The notes beneath the pieces are model-generated. The model was not told the DNA's origin, did not search any database, and saw only the letters and a program-made list of their open reading frames with translations. A program made the position numbers and the translations under genes. 64,000 bases of DNA from Epiperipatus broadwayi (lineage: Eukaryota; Onychophora; Udeonychophora; Euonychophora; Peripatidae), in contig JAQFVV010006337.1 in the NCBI GenBank assembly GCA_028023455.1, forward strand, positions 120,001 to 184,000. Direction: 5' to 3'. Of the stretch, positions 29,926 through 40,875 are shown piece by piece (position 1 is the stretch's first letter; every line of letters begins with the position of its first letter).

Positions 29926-32050
29926 AGGAGGGCGCCACCAGACCACTACATGTCTGGAAAATTTGTTTACTGTGATCAGAATAGATGATGATGATGGTTT
30001 GCGCCGACTAGACCCAAGGAGGAACAAGAGATCTTAAATTGTTTAGACAATTGAGACAAAAGCAAAAAGGCAAACGTCAGCCAAATTAAGTTTAAACATA
30101 TTTCATAAATTTTATTATGAGAACATAAATTATTAAATATAAGTTTATGACACACGAGATGGAGGTTAACTCAGGCATGTACCAGACATACTAAAGGCAA
30201 AGCTATGACAGACTGACTGATCTTCTAATAAACAAATGTAAAAGGGAGGAAGCAAATTTCATTCAGCAGAGGATTCACCTAAACATTGGTTTTCACTTTC
30301 AGATATTTAAACCCTATGCCCCTGAAATAGATCAAAGAATCCAGCACCTAAGAGCTGTTCAAGAACTAAAAATTGGTCAGACCTTGAATGTCCTTATATC
30401 GGTATGAGCTGCACCTATTACTACGTTTAAAATAACAGTGATTGTTCCACCCCAAGAACAACCGACAAACATGACCGAAATGAAGAAACAATTAAAACTG
30501 GTGAAGCCCAGCCAAACGATTGGCGAAAAATTACTTTAAAATTAATAATTAATGGTCCCAAAAAGAGACAAGTAAATGATTAGAAAAACAGTTACGTCTG
30601 TCCCAGCAAATAACGAAAAGAAAATAAACTTACAAACAAATTCTGAGTACACGCTCTGATAAATTTAAAGCACACAGAATAAATACACAAATGAATCTAT
30701 CGGAGAGTGCACGGAGTACGAAAATCTTAAAAGTTGTAAACACTTTAGCAGAACGAAAGTATCGCTCACCTGTAATTTAAGAAAGGATAAATCCTATCTT
30801 CCTGCTGATGACTTATAAAATTACAAAGGAAAACACAATTCTAATTTCCACTTTTAGAGATCTTAAAATAAAATCTCCACCTGCGAAAATCAGACAATAA
30901 AGTCATCAGCCAAAAGATTTTTGGAGGTTTAGCAAGAGGGCAAACATAGAGTATAAAATTAATTAATTATTAAATACTAAATAATTACAGGTAAGCATCT
31001 TAAAAGCATGACTGCCAAAGCATCTATAAAAATCTTACATAAAATAGAAAACTCACTCGTCACTCTCCAATAAACAAAACGGAAAGCAAATTAGAATCTT
31101 AAAACTAAGATTCTAAGACACACTATAAAATATTGAAAAACACAGCAAATATTAAATATGGGATATATTGATTTAAGAATACATATTTGTGGTTAGATTG
31201 AGCGGAGATTTAATGAGAACTAATTTACTCTGGGAAGAATAAAAATGAAAATAATTATCTTTCGGTAAAAGCAATGTTCACGGAGAGTGCGCACTTTTAC
31301 TTAAGTTCATTTTCAGGTTCTTGAAGCAGCAAGATGTAAAGAGGTTCCGGTTTCTTTTAGGTATTCAAGGCATTACTGGAGCAAACTTGGAAGTCAGGGA
31401 TCCGTCTTTTGTGGAGTTAGCAAGCCATTCGGGTGGTGATAACAAGTATAGAATTTTTCATTTTTGCCAGCGAAAATCTTTAACAACAGCTGATGTCCTT
31501 TAATCAAGAAATTTAAATGTCCGCACTGCTATAACTTTCACGTGAGAAAACCACTTGTCTATCTCTCAAAAATGGATTAACTGACCCTCCAAATTTCCGG
31601 GGTTATTTATACGTTGCTCCATTTCCCGCGAAACACTTTCCTTGTTGTTCAATTTCTTTGCCTTAGGCAGGGCAAATATTAATCTCCCACTCAATCTATC
31701 TAGGAATTCTACCCAGGGTTTATTGAAATGAAAACAACAACATAAAAATCAAATCTCCGCTATTAAAATTGTTTACAATAATTAAAATAAAAGCAACAGG
31801 AATGCAATTAGCTAGCCAGCTTGTTTTTAAATCAAATGAATTTAAAAACAGGCGGTATAAGAATTATTCTAAAATAAATCGATAAATATTTAAAAACAAA
31901 TCCGTTTTACATATAAATGCGTGTGTATTTTGATATACGCATTCTTTTTAAATAATAACGAAAATTTAAACCTTTACGTTTAATGAAAATTAAAAGCTTA
32001 ATAAATTTATTTTTTCTTTTTTTTTTTGTTTAATAACAACACCATTGAAC
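29926..32050 (-). mobile_element. possible solo LTR or LTR-like segment (minus strand)
   Basis: This segment is GC-richer than its surroundings and keeps many CpGs, with sharp edges. Read on the minus strand it has a TATA box (TATAAATA at 31611-31604) in a promoter-like context and, near the far end, TGGTGGCGCCC (about 29940), which resembles the start of a Ty3/gypsy-type primer binding site just after an LTR. A plausible LTR start is TGTTGTTATTAAAC at about 32044. No second copy exists in the window to prove LTR boundaries. The short plus-strand frame at 31321-31503 has no recognisable product. A host promoter region is an alternative. Confidence 0.35.
31604..31611 (-). promoter_or_regulatory. 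TATA box (minus strand)
   Basis: TATAAATA is followed on the minus strand by a GC-richer leader (AACCCCGGAAATTTGG). The base composition around it is unlike the AT-rich background, which makes it more credible than the many TATA strings elsewhere. Confidence 0.35.
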
Positions 32051-32173
32051 TGGATTTCAATCAGGTTCAATATATATATATAGTAAATGTAAAATACAAT
32101 ACCCATTATAAAATATTATATTTATAAAATTAACGTTAAATACAATATTATAGTTTAAATTCTTTTCTAGCGC

Positions 32174-32200
32174 TTTTGATTATGTGGTAATCCTCATCAG
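32174..32200 (-). ncRNA. hammerhead-like motif at end of minus-strand PLE
   Basis: On the minus strand CTGATGA (32200-32194) is followed by one unpaired G, a perfect 5-bp stem GATTA/TAATC with loop CCACA, and AAAA in place of GAAA. It lies just beyond the endonuclease remnant of the PLE, as in the copies at 28.6 and 40-41 kb. The G-to-A change at the first base of GAAA would abolish cleavage. Confidence 0.5.
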
Positions 32201-32209
32201 CTTTAACTG

Positions 32210-33236
32210 AATTTCAAATTTTTTAAACTTAATGTTACATATATTTCCATAAGCTGTGTATGGTCATATTTGCAACTTGCCTATTAATACCACCATCTTT
32301 ATATTTATCAATCAAAATTGCCTCTTTAAGTTTTCTCTTTTTATGATTTTTTTTTCTATTAATATTTTTATTTCACTACTATTAAATGTAAACCTATAAT
32401 TACAAGTCTTTTCATGGTCAAAGAATACTAAAGCTGTATTAAATTGACTATTTACATTATTTTTAATTTGATTATATAATAACTGATACTTCTTCAATCT
32501 TTTCTCCACAGAACATCTCAATTCACCAATATATAATTTCTGACATCCACATGAAATCTGATAAATTATATTATTCTTTGCAAAATTATACTCTTAGAAT
32601 TATTAATCAATTGATTAACATTTGGAGGAACACAAAATGAAATATTATACTTTTCTTTAAATATATTCTTAATTAATTGAGATTGCATGTTATTTATAAA
32701 TTGCATAGATATCCATTTTTATTATCTAAAATAACACTGCAAACTCTCTTCTTATTACTAAATGAATTTACTGTATGCAAAATTTCGTTTTTATCATAAC
32801 CAACCTTTAAAAATTCATTAGCAAAGAGTTCAATATTTTAAATTTTATCACTCTTATATTTACATAATTTATCATTGCGATGCAAAAACGATTTCAGACT
32901 TGCAATTTTATGTATAATTGGAACACATGTTTTAAAATGAATATATTCTCTTTCTCCAATAGGTTTAAAAATTAATTTATAATTTAAATCAGTAGCATCT
33001 CTAAATATTTATAAATCCAGAAATTTTATTTTTCCATTTTGTTCATTCTCAATAGTCCATTTTAAATTGTTTAAATTATTCAGATTATATAAAAGAACAT
33101 CAATAAGGTCTTTAGGATCATAAACAAAAACATCATCAACATATCTTGTATAAATTTTAATATCTTCAAAATTATAAGAATTAAATATAATATCTTCATA
33201 TTTTGACAATGTAAAAATACAAATTTGTGTTACCAT
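32210..33236 (-). pseudogene. Penelope-like element, RT palm to endonuclease, decayed
   Basis: The minus-strand reading starts inside the RT palm with motif C in TRYVDDVFVYDPKDLI (33009-33236), followed by NEQNGKIKFLDL, a typical PLE RT sequence. After frameshifts a GIY-YIG region appears near 32590-32500 (IIYQISCGCQKLYIG), then FFDHEKTCNYRF and ILIEKK up to about 32312, and NMTIHSLWKYM near 32235. The order RT, linker, GIY-YIG defines an EN-plus PLE. It is 5'-truncated at an (AT)n tract (33239 onward) and broken by several frameshifts and stops. Its sequence differs from the copies at 28, 40 and 44 kb. Confidence 0.75.
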
Positions 33237-33238
<2 letters not shown>

Positions 33239-33276
<38 letters not shown>

Positions 33277-33302
33277 TCAGGTTCGATCCATAAACAAACC
33301 TG

Positions 33303-33340
<38 letters not shown>

Positions 33341-33400
33341 CATATATATATATATATATAGTACCAGGTTCGATCCATAAACAATCCAATGTACTCTACT
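33239..33400. repeat. (AT)n tracts with duplicated GGTTCGATCC module
   Basis: Three AT tracts (33239-33273, 33307-33337, 33344-33361) separate two copies of a 25-bp phrase containing AGGTTCGATCCATAAACAA (33279 and 33365), with GGTACT/AGTACC inverted pairs at the tract edges. GGTTCGATCC matches the pol III B-box consensus, but no A box was found nearby. Confidence 0.5.
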
Positions 33401-35260
33401 TGCTAGGTTTAGCTGGGTTTAAACCTTATTTATAATAAATTTATAATCTTATATTATAAGTATTACATGAATGAACTGGCCTGTCTGAGCAGAGTGGAGA
33501 ATAATATTGATGACAAGGCCATCAACAATACCCACAGTCAGACCAAGTTATGCAACACATGACACAGTCACATTTCCAGACTGTGGCCCACCTCAACTGC
33601 TAGATTCAAACCCTTACTATCCACACACTTTATTTGTTTTGGAGTAAACCCTCAGTGCCAGATAGTTTCTAGAACTAATGTGTTTGGACAGTAAGCCCAT
33701 AATCCAGTGCTCAAAAAATCCTTTAACTAGCTCTGTCTATTTTTAATTCAATAACAAATTATTTCAATTAGTGGTAAAAAGAATTGACTGACAAAATTAA
33801 ACTTTAGGTTTTAAGATAATTTATTTTACTAAACATTTATTATTCTACTTTTAATTTATTTATGAGAACTTATTTAAGTGAACAAGGGCTTATCATAACT
33901 TTAGGCTCCCACATATATAATAGCAATATAATATAACAAAGAATTAAATAATATTTGACACTTAAAATACAATGAAATCAATATATCCTAACACATTAAC
34001 ACACACACAACATTTCAAAACATGCACATCAATAGTTCATTTATGCATGCTTACAGAGTTCAGTATTATTTGACTCTGGGAGGCTTCAAACTAATGTGAT
34101 GGTTACTTTAGAAATGAGAATAAGAAAAATGTTATTACCTAGGATTTTAGAACATGGGCTTCTTCTTGCTGTTTGCTATGAACTTTATTTTAAAAGGATT
34201 TTGTTTTCTTTCTGGTGGCTGCTTCAAGTGAGAATATTTTCAGCCAGCTGGATTCAACATTTTCCTGAGGAGGTTTAATTCTTATTCTTCCATGGCACTA
34301 TTCTTGGAGACAGCTAAATATTTCTGGGAATTCTTCAAGTTGTTAGGCAGGCATAATTTTCATGGGCAGTTTAGCTATTTCATTGGACTCAGGCTATAGA
34401 AAGTCCTATGTTTCTGAGGTTTTTAACACTGCATTGTCAACTGATCGATTGAGTGATTTAATCTGATGTGATTTCACTGAACTGAACTGCACTCTCTGAT
34501 AAAAAATTGAACTATTTAACCATAAGACCTGTTGTCATTTTTGATGTCTGCCAGCTATGTCTGTTGTAAAAATTCCTCCCTTGTTTTTAATCACATTCCT
34601 CTAGATAAGCTTTTAATTACATGTTGTTGGAGATCTTTAATTACCAGCAATTGCATGTTTTGTTTTTACATTTTTAATTAGCAGCCATCGCTGAGTGTTT
34701 TTAATTTTTTAACTTTCATTTATTTCATTTTAAGACACGTATTTATGCTATGCTTACAATCGTACATATATATTTTACTAACAAGCGCACATTAATTCAT
34801 CATTTATGCACATGTATATTTTTCTAATAAACTCAATATTAGTTTTAAGATTACTTTTTATTTCTTTAACTCAAAAGAGATATTTTTCACTTATTTGAAA
34901 ATCAACTTCTTTTAATTTTCCCCTTAACTATGAATTATATTGTTTTTAGCAAATTACTCTTTTTTTTAAACAAAAAAACTCTTTAAACTTCTTTTATAAA
35001 CTTTTAGTTGAACGTTTTTAAAACAAACCCGCTCCCCTCTTTTAATTAATTAATTGTAACTTTTATTTCAACTGCTACTAACAGAAAAAAAACTCTTTGA
35101 CTTTTAATTTTACATTTCGAAAACAAACTGCAATAAAAACCCTTAAACTTTTACCTACTGTTTTCTTTTAACAAACTGTATTTTATTTTAATAATTTTTA
35201 GACAAAATTAGATATATGTACCAATACGAACTTGGTACAATATATATATAATCTTATTTT
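33400..35260. other. GC-richer repeat-like DNA, unidentified
   Basis: Between 33480 and 34620 the sequence is clearly less AT-rich and CpG-poor, as in old methylated repeats. From 34730 to 35220 CpGs are retained. The phrase ACCAATACGAACTTGGTAC near 35220 ends in an AT tract, resembling the palindromic edge at 33.3 kb. The short frames at 34096-34278 and 35822-36004 have no recognisable product. Confidence 0.35.
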
Positions 35261-36074
35261 TTAATCATTTTTATTCAACTGAAATGTAGAAACCTTAATT
35301 CTTATTAAATTTTTAGATCTATATTTTAATCAATCTATCTAAAGTACTTATATTGTTTTTCAAAGATAAGTAAAATTCCATATTCATTTACTATTAGATT
35401 ATTTACTTAAATATAAATACTTTTTAAATTCTTTCAGCTACTTATAGCAAAATTAACTTATTACAATATTTTTTCTCATGAAATATTTTGTTCCTACAGT
35501 ATTTGAAAGTTATTTTTGTATTCTTCTTCACAACTATGTGTGTGTAAACCTCTCATGTGTGAGACTGCATGAGAGACAATATGCATATCAAAAATGTAAA
35601 TCTTTTGTGAAATTAAAAATTTGATTATATTTTGATTGACACCAATCATCATTAATAATTTAAAATTATTTTTTTTTAAATTGTCATATTATCTTCTCTC
35701 TCTTCACATATATTGTAACAGTCCAAGTTTTCCACCAGAAAAGAAGGAACACATCTCATTATGGTCAGTCTTAGCATCTTCTGGTAGAATGTTGTAAATG
35801 ACACAATGAAATACCTAACCTATGATCATATCTACCTCCAATGAGGTATCTCTAAGTTTACACACTAAATTTAGATACAATTTGGCTAGTTCATTCATAC
35901 CTCACCCCTCTTTTATGCCTCAGTGTTCAAACTTGAGAATTCTGCCTTCAGCTTTTTTCAGGGGTGAATTTATACTAGATAGCAACTACCATACCCCTAT
36001 ATAGGTTCCAAATGATTTAAAGATGCATCCAAACATATTATTGTATTATTATATAAGAAATGAGATATGTAAAC

Positions 36075-37533
36075 CAAAATGAAGACGTGAGACATGCAAT
36101 TAAATATATGAAGAAAGGAAAGGATCCAGGTAATGATGGAATTGCAATTGTTGTATTAAAAGAAGCAGGTGAAGAAATAGAATTTTTTTAGCAAAGTTAT
36201 ATACCAAATGTCTAAATGATAAACATGTACCAGATGATTGGAAAAATACAGTATTAATATTAATATTTAAAAAAGGTGATAAAGAAGATATTAGAAATTA
36301 CAGACCTATCAGCCTTTTATCAGTTTTATACAAAAATTTTACCAAGATAATTACAGCTCAGCTACAGAGATCATTGAATTTCCACCAACCAAGAGAACAA
36401 GCTGGATTTAATAGTGGTTTTAGTACAGTAGATCATATCCAGGGTATTGAGAGAAGCTATAGAAAGGACAAATAAATATGAGTTGCCATTATGTTTTGAA
36501 TTTGTAGATTATGAAAAGACATTTGATTCTATAAAAGCATTGGATCATCAAGGTATAGATCCAGGATATTGTCATATTTTAAATAATATTTATAAAAATG
36601 CAACAGCAACAATTAGATTACATAATGATACTGAGAAAGTCAAAATTGAGAAGCATGTAAGACAGGGTGACTCCATATCTCCAAAACTTTTTATGGCAGT
36701 GCTGCAACAAGTATTTTGTGGATTTAAATGGGAAGCTAAAGAAGTGGAAGTACATGAAGATTATTTAAGTTATTTAGATTTTGCAGATGATGTAGTTGTG
36801 TTTGCAAATAATGCTTTAGAGCTGGAGGAAATGTTGCAGGAGTTATCAGTTGAAAGTAGGACTAAAAATAAATGTTAAAAAGACTAAAGTAATGTTTAAT
36901 CAATTTTATCAAAATATGAAAATAAAGATTGATTATGATGAGTTAGAAGAAGTTAACAGTTACAAAATACCTTGGTCAGATTATTAATACAGATAAAAAC
37001 ATAATGGATAAAATTAATTCTAGAATTGAACTTGGTTGGAGCACTTTTGGTAGAAATAACTTGATACTAAAAGGAAATATGCCTATGTGTTTGAAAAGGA
37101 AGGTTTTTAATAAATGTGTTTTACCAGTTCTTACTTATGGATCTGAGACTTGGACAATTAATAGAAGAGCAATACAGGGACTTCAAACGACTCAAAGAAG
37201 TATGTAGATGTGTATGTTGGGAGTTATGAGAAGGGATCAAAAATGTAATGTCTTGGTAAGAGAGCAAACAAGTTTTACCACCTCATTAAAAAAATTAAAA
37301 GATTGAAGTAGAATTGAGCTGGACATATTGCTAAAAGAGATGATAATAGATGGACAATTGAAATTTTAAATTAAATTCCAGGAGATTGTAAAAGACCCAG
37401 AAAGAAACCACATGTTAGAAAGATTGATGAAATAAGAAAGTGTGCAGAGGTGATGTGGAGAAGAGAAGCTAAAAATTGGAGATGAATTGAACTTGGAGAG
37501 ACCTTCATCCTGCAGTGGATTGCTAATGGTTGA

Positions 37534-37534
<1 letters not shown>
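36075..37534 (+). pseudogene. RTE-clade LINE, reverse transcriptase to 3' end
   Basis: The region reads as one RTE-type polyprotein broken by frameshifts near 36185, 36440, 36860 and 36967 and by stops after 37204. In order: MKKGKDPGNDGI (36108), RNYRPISLLSVLYK (36295) and QPREQAGFNSGFST (36390), FVDYEKTFDSI (36498), GDSISPKLFMAV (36666), then the catalytic FADD in LDFADDVVVFAN (36777). Downstream come MPMCLKRKVFNKCVLPVLTY and GSETWT (37080-37155), and the C-terminal HIAKRDDNRWT and LQWIANG (37325-37530). All match RTE elements common in arthropods and other invertebrates. The endonuclease domain is absent (5' truncation). It ends in TTGATGATATAT running into (AT)n, as RTE 3' ends often do in microsatellites. 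Confidence 0.85.

Positions 37535-37623
<89 letters not shown>
37535..37623. repeat. (AT)n tail of the RTE element
   Basis: About 45 AT units directly follow the last recognisable RTE codons. They probably expanded from the element's simple-repeat 3' tail. Confidence 0.9.
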
Positions 37624-37626
<3 letters not shown>

Positions 37627-37779
37627 GGTATAATTTGATGAATGAATGTATAAATGATTTTGATAAGCTAGAAACCACTTTAATTTAAAACAAATTAACA
37701 ATGTTTATTAAATAAGAAAACAAAAATTCAAAACTTTTTAACTTGATAAAACAATATAATTGTGTGTGTCAAGAATGTA

Positions 37780-38180
37780 TTTCTACCATATTATAAATAT
37801 TGGGGATTTGAACTTAGACTTTTAACCACCCTTCAACTATCCATACTATTTCATACCACTGATACATATGACCACATACATGTAGAAAAAATAAATAATA
37901 ACCAAATTTTCAGCCATCCATATCATTGAAAATCTGATGATGGAAAGCCCAAATCCCATGCTAATGCCAATGTTTTGCCATGCCCCATGTTGACCTCAAG
38001 TCACTCTAACCTCTTATGTATAGGACCTTTTTCATTTAAATACATAGAAGAGGGATGAATAGGATACAGGCTTAATGTCTAATTATTTGAAATACAGGCA
38101 CTTCATATACCTAGAGCCTAATTGTAAATATAGAAGATTTGAACTCAGACTGTCAAGCACTTTTCAACTATCCATATCAT

Positions 38181-38183
<3 letters not shown>
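37780..38183 (-). mobile_element. retrozyme-like element, copy 5 (tandem, ribozyme mostly missing)
   Basis: Read on the minus strand: an (AT)n tract (38184-38218), a partial tRNA-like segment with B-box-like GAGTTCAAATC (near 38140), about 200 bp of body, then GGCTGAAAAT joined directly to TTGGTTATTATTTA (37905-37892). A second tRNA-like module follows, with A-box-like TGTATCAGTGG and B-box-like AGTTCAAATCCCC (near 37810). The body that normally ends about 115 bp later, and the ribozyme up to its predicted cleavage site, are absent. Everything 3' of the site is present. Confidence 0.6.
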
Positions 38184-38221
<38 letters not shown>

Positions 38222-38223
<2 letters not shown>

Positions 38224-39330
38224 CACCTGGGTCTCATTTTACATGATAGATAGGTTCCTCAGAAAACACGCACAAATGAAATTGTGCAAAAATAGATGTA
38301 ACTTACATTGAAAAAGGGGGTGTGTGCGATCTGTGATTTTTCAAAATTCGTGTAAAAGCAAAGCACCAACATAAAATTACTTTAAAATTCACACAAAAAA
38401 AAAATAAGGAAATAAAATATGACTAATAAAAAATTTCAAATTTGAAAAAAATTGATACAAGACAAACTTTTTTTAACTATAATATTTAATTTTATTAAAA
38501 ATAATATATTTTTATGCATAATTTATAGACACAGTAATTTACATTTTTTTATACACGTTTTAATTATTATTGCTATTTGCTGAAAAACACGTTTGTTTGA
38601 AAACTGATAAAAAATCAGATTCTCACAAAAGGAAATACAACTAGCGCCAAGTTCACTCTCATATTGTGTTAATGGTTTTCTGTTGACAACATAATTGGTA
38701 ATTAATCTTTGAGATGATGATTTTATTAATTGTTTATGAACTTAGATTTATGTTAATAAAAAGACATTTATTCACCACTGCTGGGAAAAATTTAATTAAA
38801 ACTAACAACTAAAAATTAAATTCTTATTTTTGTCTTTAATTTTTTAATTTTCAATTCCGTTTAAAAATCAGATTTTAATTTTTAATTGTCAAATTTAATT
38901 GTGCCCATTACTGTTACTCACCTTTTAAAAATAAACTTGCGGACACTAAATGATTAATAATTGATTACGTTCTTTTTTAAAAAGCATCAACAGAATGTGA
39001 TTTAAAATGCAAAATTGAACGCACAATGTTTGAACAAATTTACATTATAATCTTGTAAAATTTAATGTGTGTATACATAAAATGTAGAAATCATGATTTT
39101 AATTTCATTATTGCATAAAATCTTACTATTATAAAGCACTGAAAATATTGAAATTACTAAGATGAAAGTCGAATTTCAATAATGTGCTATTACTTTTAAT
39201 ATAACGTAAGTGTGTAAAATTTATTATTTAAAGTAATAGTGCATTATCGGAGTTCGACTTCCGGTGAAACATGAATCACATAACTTCAAAATTGTGTTAA
39301 ATAAGTTCGCATAAAAAGAGACGCACGTGT
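38222..39330. mobile_element. possible decayed DNA element with weak terminal inverted repeats
   Basis: The segment keeps CpGs and differs in composition from its flanks. Its ends show a weak inverted match (CCTGGGTCTCATTTTACATG at 38227 against GCGTCTCTTTTTATGCG on the complement near 39325). An imperfect hairpin lies at about 39180-39250 (GTGCTATTACTTT / AAAGTAATAGTGCA). There is no coding capacity. Microsatellites bound it on both sides. Confidence 0.3.
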
Positions 39331-39353
39331 GTGTATATATATATATATATATG

Positions 39354-39813
39354 GGGGGAGATGATAATCTAGACCAATTGATGAGTGCTGGATTAGCACA
39401 AAATACTAATATTGGTGATTATTTACCTTTCTACATGTATGTGGTCATGTGTATCAATGTTATGAGATAATATGGATAATTGACAGGTGCTTAAAAATCT
39501 GAATTCAAATCCCATATATTTGCAATTAGGCTCCAGGTATGTGAAGAGTGCTTTATTTCACATATTTACACATTATGCCTGTATCCTGTTCATCCATCTT
39601 CTATGTATTTAAATGGATAAGGTCCTATACATGAGGGGTCAGAATGATGAGGTCAACATGGGCATGGCTATAATATTGGCATCAGCATGTGATTTGGACT
39701 TTCTGTCATCAGATTTTTAATGGTATGAATAGATGAAATGTTGGAGGTATGAGTGGATTGAAGCCTCTCATTAAAGAATAAAGATTTGCTATCTTAATAT
39801 AAACTGAGTATTG

Positions 39814-39843
<30 letters not shown>
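39354..39843 (+). mobile_element. retrozyme-like element, copy 2 (complete unit)
   Basis: This is the most complete unit, about 480 bp: a G-rich lead (GGGGGGAGATG), the ribozyme (39365-39421), a tRNA-like module (A-box-like TGTATCAATG at 39450, B-box-like AATTCAAATCCC at 39502), and a body. The body contains TTCCAT-like and AATAAAGATTTGCTATC motifs and ends in an (AT)n linker (39816-39844). A PLE pair is inserted in that linker and the next unit's ribozyme follows at 41588, so copies 2 and 3 were probably neighbours in one array. Confidence 0.7.
39365..39421 (+). ncRNA. type I hammerhead ribozyme-like fold, copy 2
   Basis: Stem I pairs ACCAA (39373-39377) with TTGGT (39412-39416), and an outer helix pairs TAATC (39365-39369) with GATTA (39417-39421) across an asymmetric internal loop. 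The core is TTGATGA (one change from CTGATGA). Stem II is a perfect GTGCT/AGCAC with a five-base loop. AAAA replaces GAAA (39400-39403). Stem III is two base pairs with a small loop. The predicted site is after TA, between 39411 and 39412. The covarying helices are strong evidence for the fold, but loss of G12 makes this copy inactive. Confidence 0.75.
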
Positions 39844-39848
<5 letters not shown>

Positions 39849-39927
39849 CTATTTCCATCATCTAATATGTGTGTTGAATGTCTTTAGAAAAGTTTAATTT
39901 TTAGTTAAATATTCCAAATGCATTCAA

Positions 39928-40076
39928 CTGTTAGTAATATCACAGCAAACAGGTTAGTATATGCACCAACTGTTAGTAATATCACAGCAAACAAATGTAA
40001 ATAATATCACAGCAAACAGGTTAGTATATGCACTAATTGTTAGTAATATCACAGCAAACAGGTTAGTATACGCACA
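39928..40076 (-). repeat. 42-bp tandem repeats in left PLE end
   Basis: About 3.5 units built around GTTAGTAATATCACAGCAAA and GGTTAGTATATGCAC; one unit is partly deleted. They lie outside the hammerhead-like motif, between it and the element edge. Confidence 0.8.
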
Positions 40077-40079
40077 ACG

Positions 40080-40112
40080 TTTCGAGAGGTATTTTTCTCC
40101 CCTCTTCTTCAG
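40080..40112 (-). ncRNA. hammerhead-like motif, left PLE copy
   Basis: On the minus strand CTGAAGA (40112-40106) is followed by one unpaired A, a six-pair stem GAGGGG/CCTCTC with one G-U pair, and an intact GAAA (40083-40080) followed by CG. A hairpin CTGG/CCAG lies directly upstream and could serve as stem I. This is the best preserved PLE ribozyme-like core here. Stem III was not resolved. Confidence 0.5.
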
Positions 40113-40140
40113 GTGTTGCTGGCCTGACCAGTGACAGTAC

Positions 40141-40223
40141 TAGCATGGGATTCGAACCTGGGTCCTTAGATTTTTGATTATTGAAATTTCAGGTAACACT
40201 CTAACCAACTGAGCCATCCTGCC
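40141..40223 (-). other. tRNA-like pol III module in left PLE copy
   Basis: On the minus strand GGCAGGA is followed by a perfect A box TGGCTCAGTTGG with a 4-bp D stem (GCTC/GAGC) and, 50 bp on, a perfect B box GGTTCGAATCC. The anticodon-to-variable region is too long for a simple tRNA and the acceptor and T stems do not close, so it is a tRNA-derived promoter rather than a functional tRNA gene. Confidence 0.65.
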
Positions 40224-40254
40224 AAAGGCAACAGTATGTAGTAATTTCATATAC

Positions 40255-40869
40255 TTATCTATGAGGTTCCTCCTGATTTCTCCACTTTTTCCTCAGAGCA
40301 AAGTTGATTAGTGATTTCCATACATTATGTATAGTCACACTAGCAGCTTCTTTAAATTTTCTTCTTTGTACCTTTTCTTCTTTATCCAATATTTTTGTAT
40401 TTTCCCAATTGAACGTATGTTCATTGGTCCATACATGGTCTGCTACCTTAGACACATCTGTTTTCTCTCTTCTAATCATCAGTTTATGTTCTTGCAAGCA
40501 CTTTTGAATGGAATGGCTGGTCTCTCCAATATATGTTCTTCCACATTCACATGGTATTTCATAGATGCAGTTTTTTCTTTGCAGCATTTCAAGTTTAGGC
40601 TTTGTAGATGTTAGAATTCCTTGTAGTGTTATATGGCTCTGAAAAACTGTTCTGATGTTATACTGATTGCAGATTTTCCTTAATTTGTCTGCTATTTTTG
40701 GAATGTATGGATACACTACAGTACCAATAATTGTCTTTTCTTTTGATGTTTCTTTTTGTTGTCTGTTTAATGTTTTCTTAATAACAGCTGATGGATAACC
40801 ATTTTTCTTAAGAGTTTGTTCTATATAGATCTTTTCTTTTTCCAAATCACCAGTTTCTGAAGGTAGCAA
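40255..40869 (-). pseudogene. Penelope-like element, RT thumb and GIY-YIG endonuclease (5'-truncated)
   Basis: An uninterrupted frame of about 204 codons. The N-terminal part (residues 1-90) includes KKNGYPSAVIKKTLNR and TVVYPYIPKIADKLRKIC, the linker typical of PLEs after the RT. At residues 103-118 is the GIY-YIG core, CIYEIPCECGRTYIGET, with the CxC pair of the PLE zinc motif. EHTFNWENTKILDKEE, the FKEA helix and NVWKSLINFALRKKW then lead to the stop. The conserved Arg after YIG is replaced (SIQKCLQEHK), so nuclease activity is doubtful. A 36-bp in-frame block present in the sister copy is missing before SVTIHNVW. There is no genuine start codon: the frame opens at the head-to-head junction. 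Confidence 0.85.
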
Positions 40870-40875
40870 ACCATG

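Noticed and set aside
39928-40076. CRISPR-like array
   Set aside because: The 42-bp units are contiguous tandem repeats without unique spacers, and the DNA is eukaryotic.
40304-40614. Plus-strand ORFs inside the PLE endonuclease
   Set aside because: Antisense to the clear GIY-YIG endonuclease frame.
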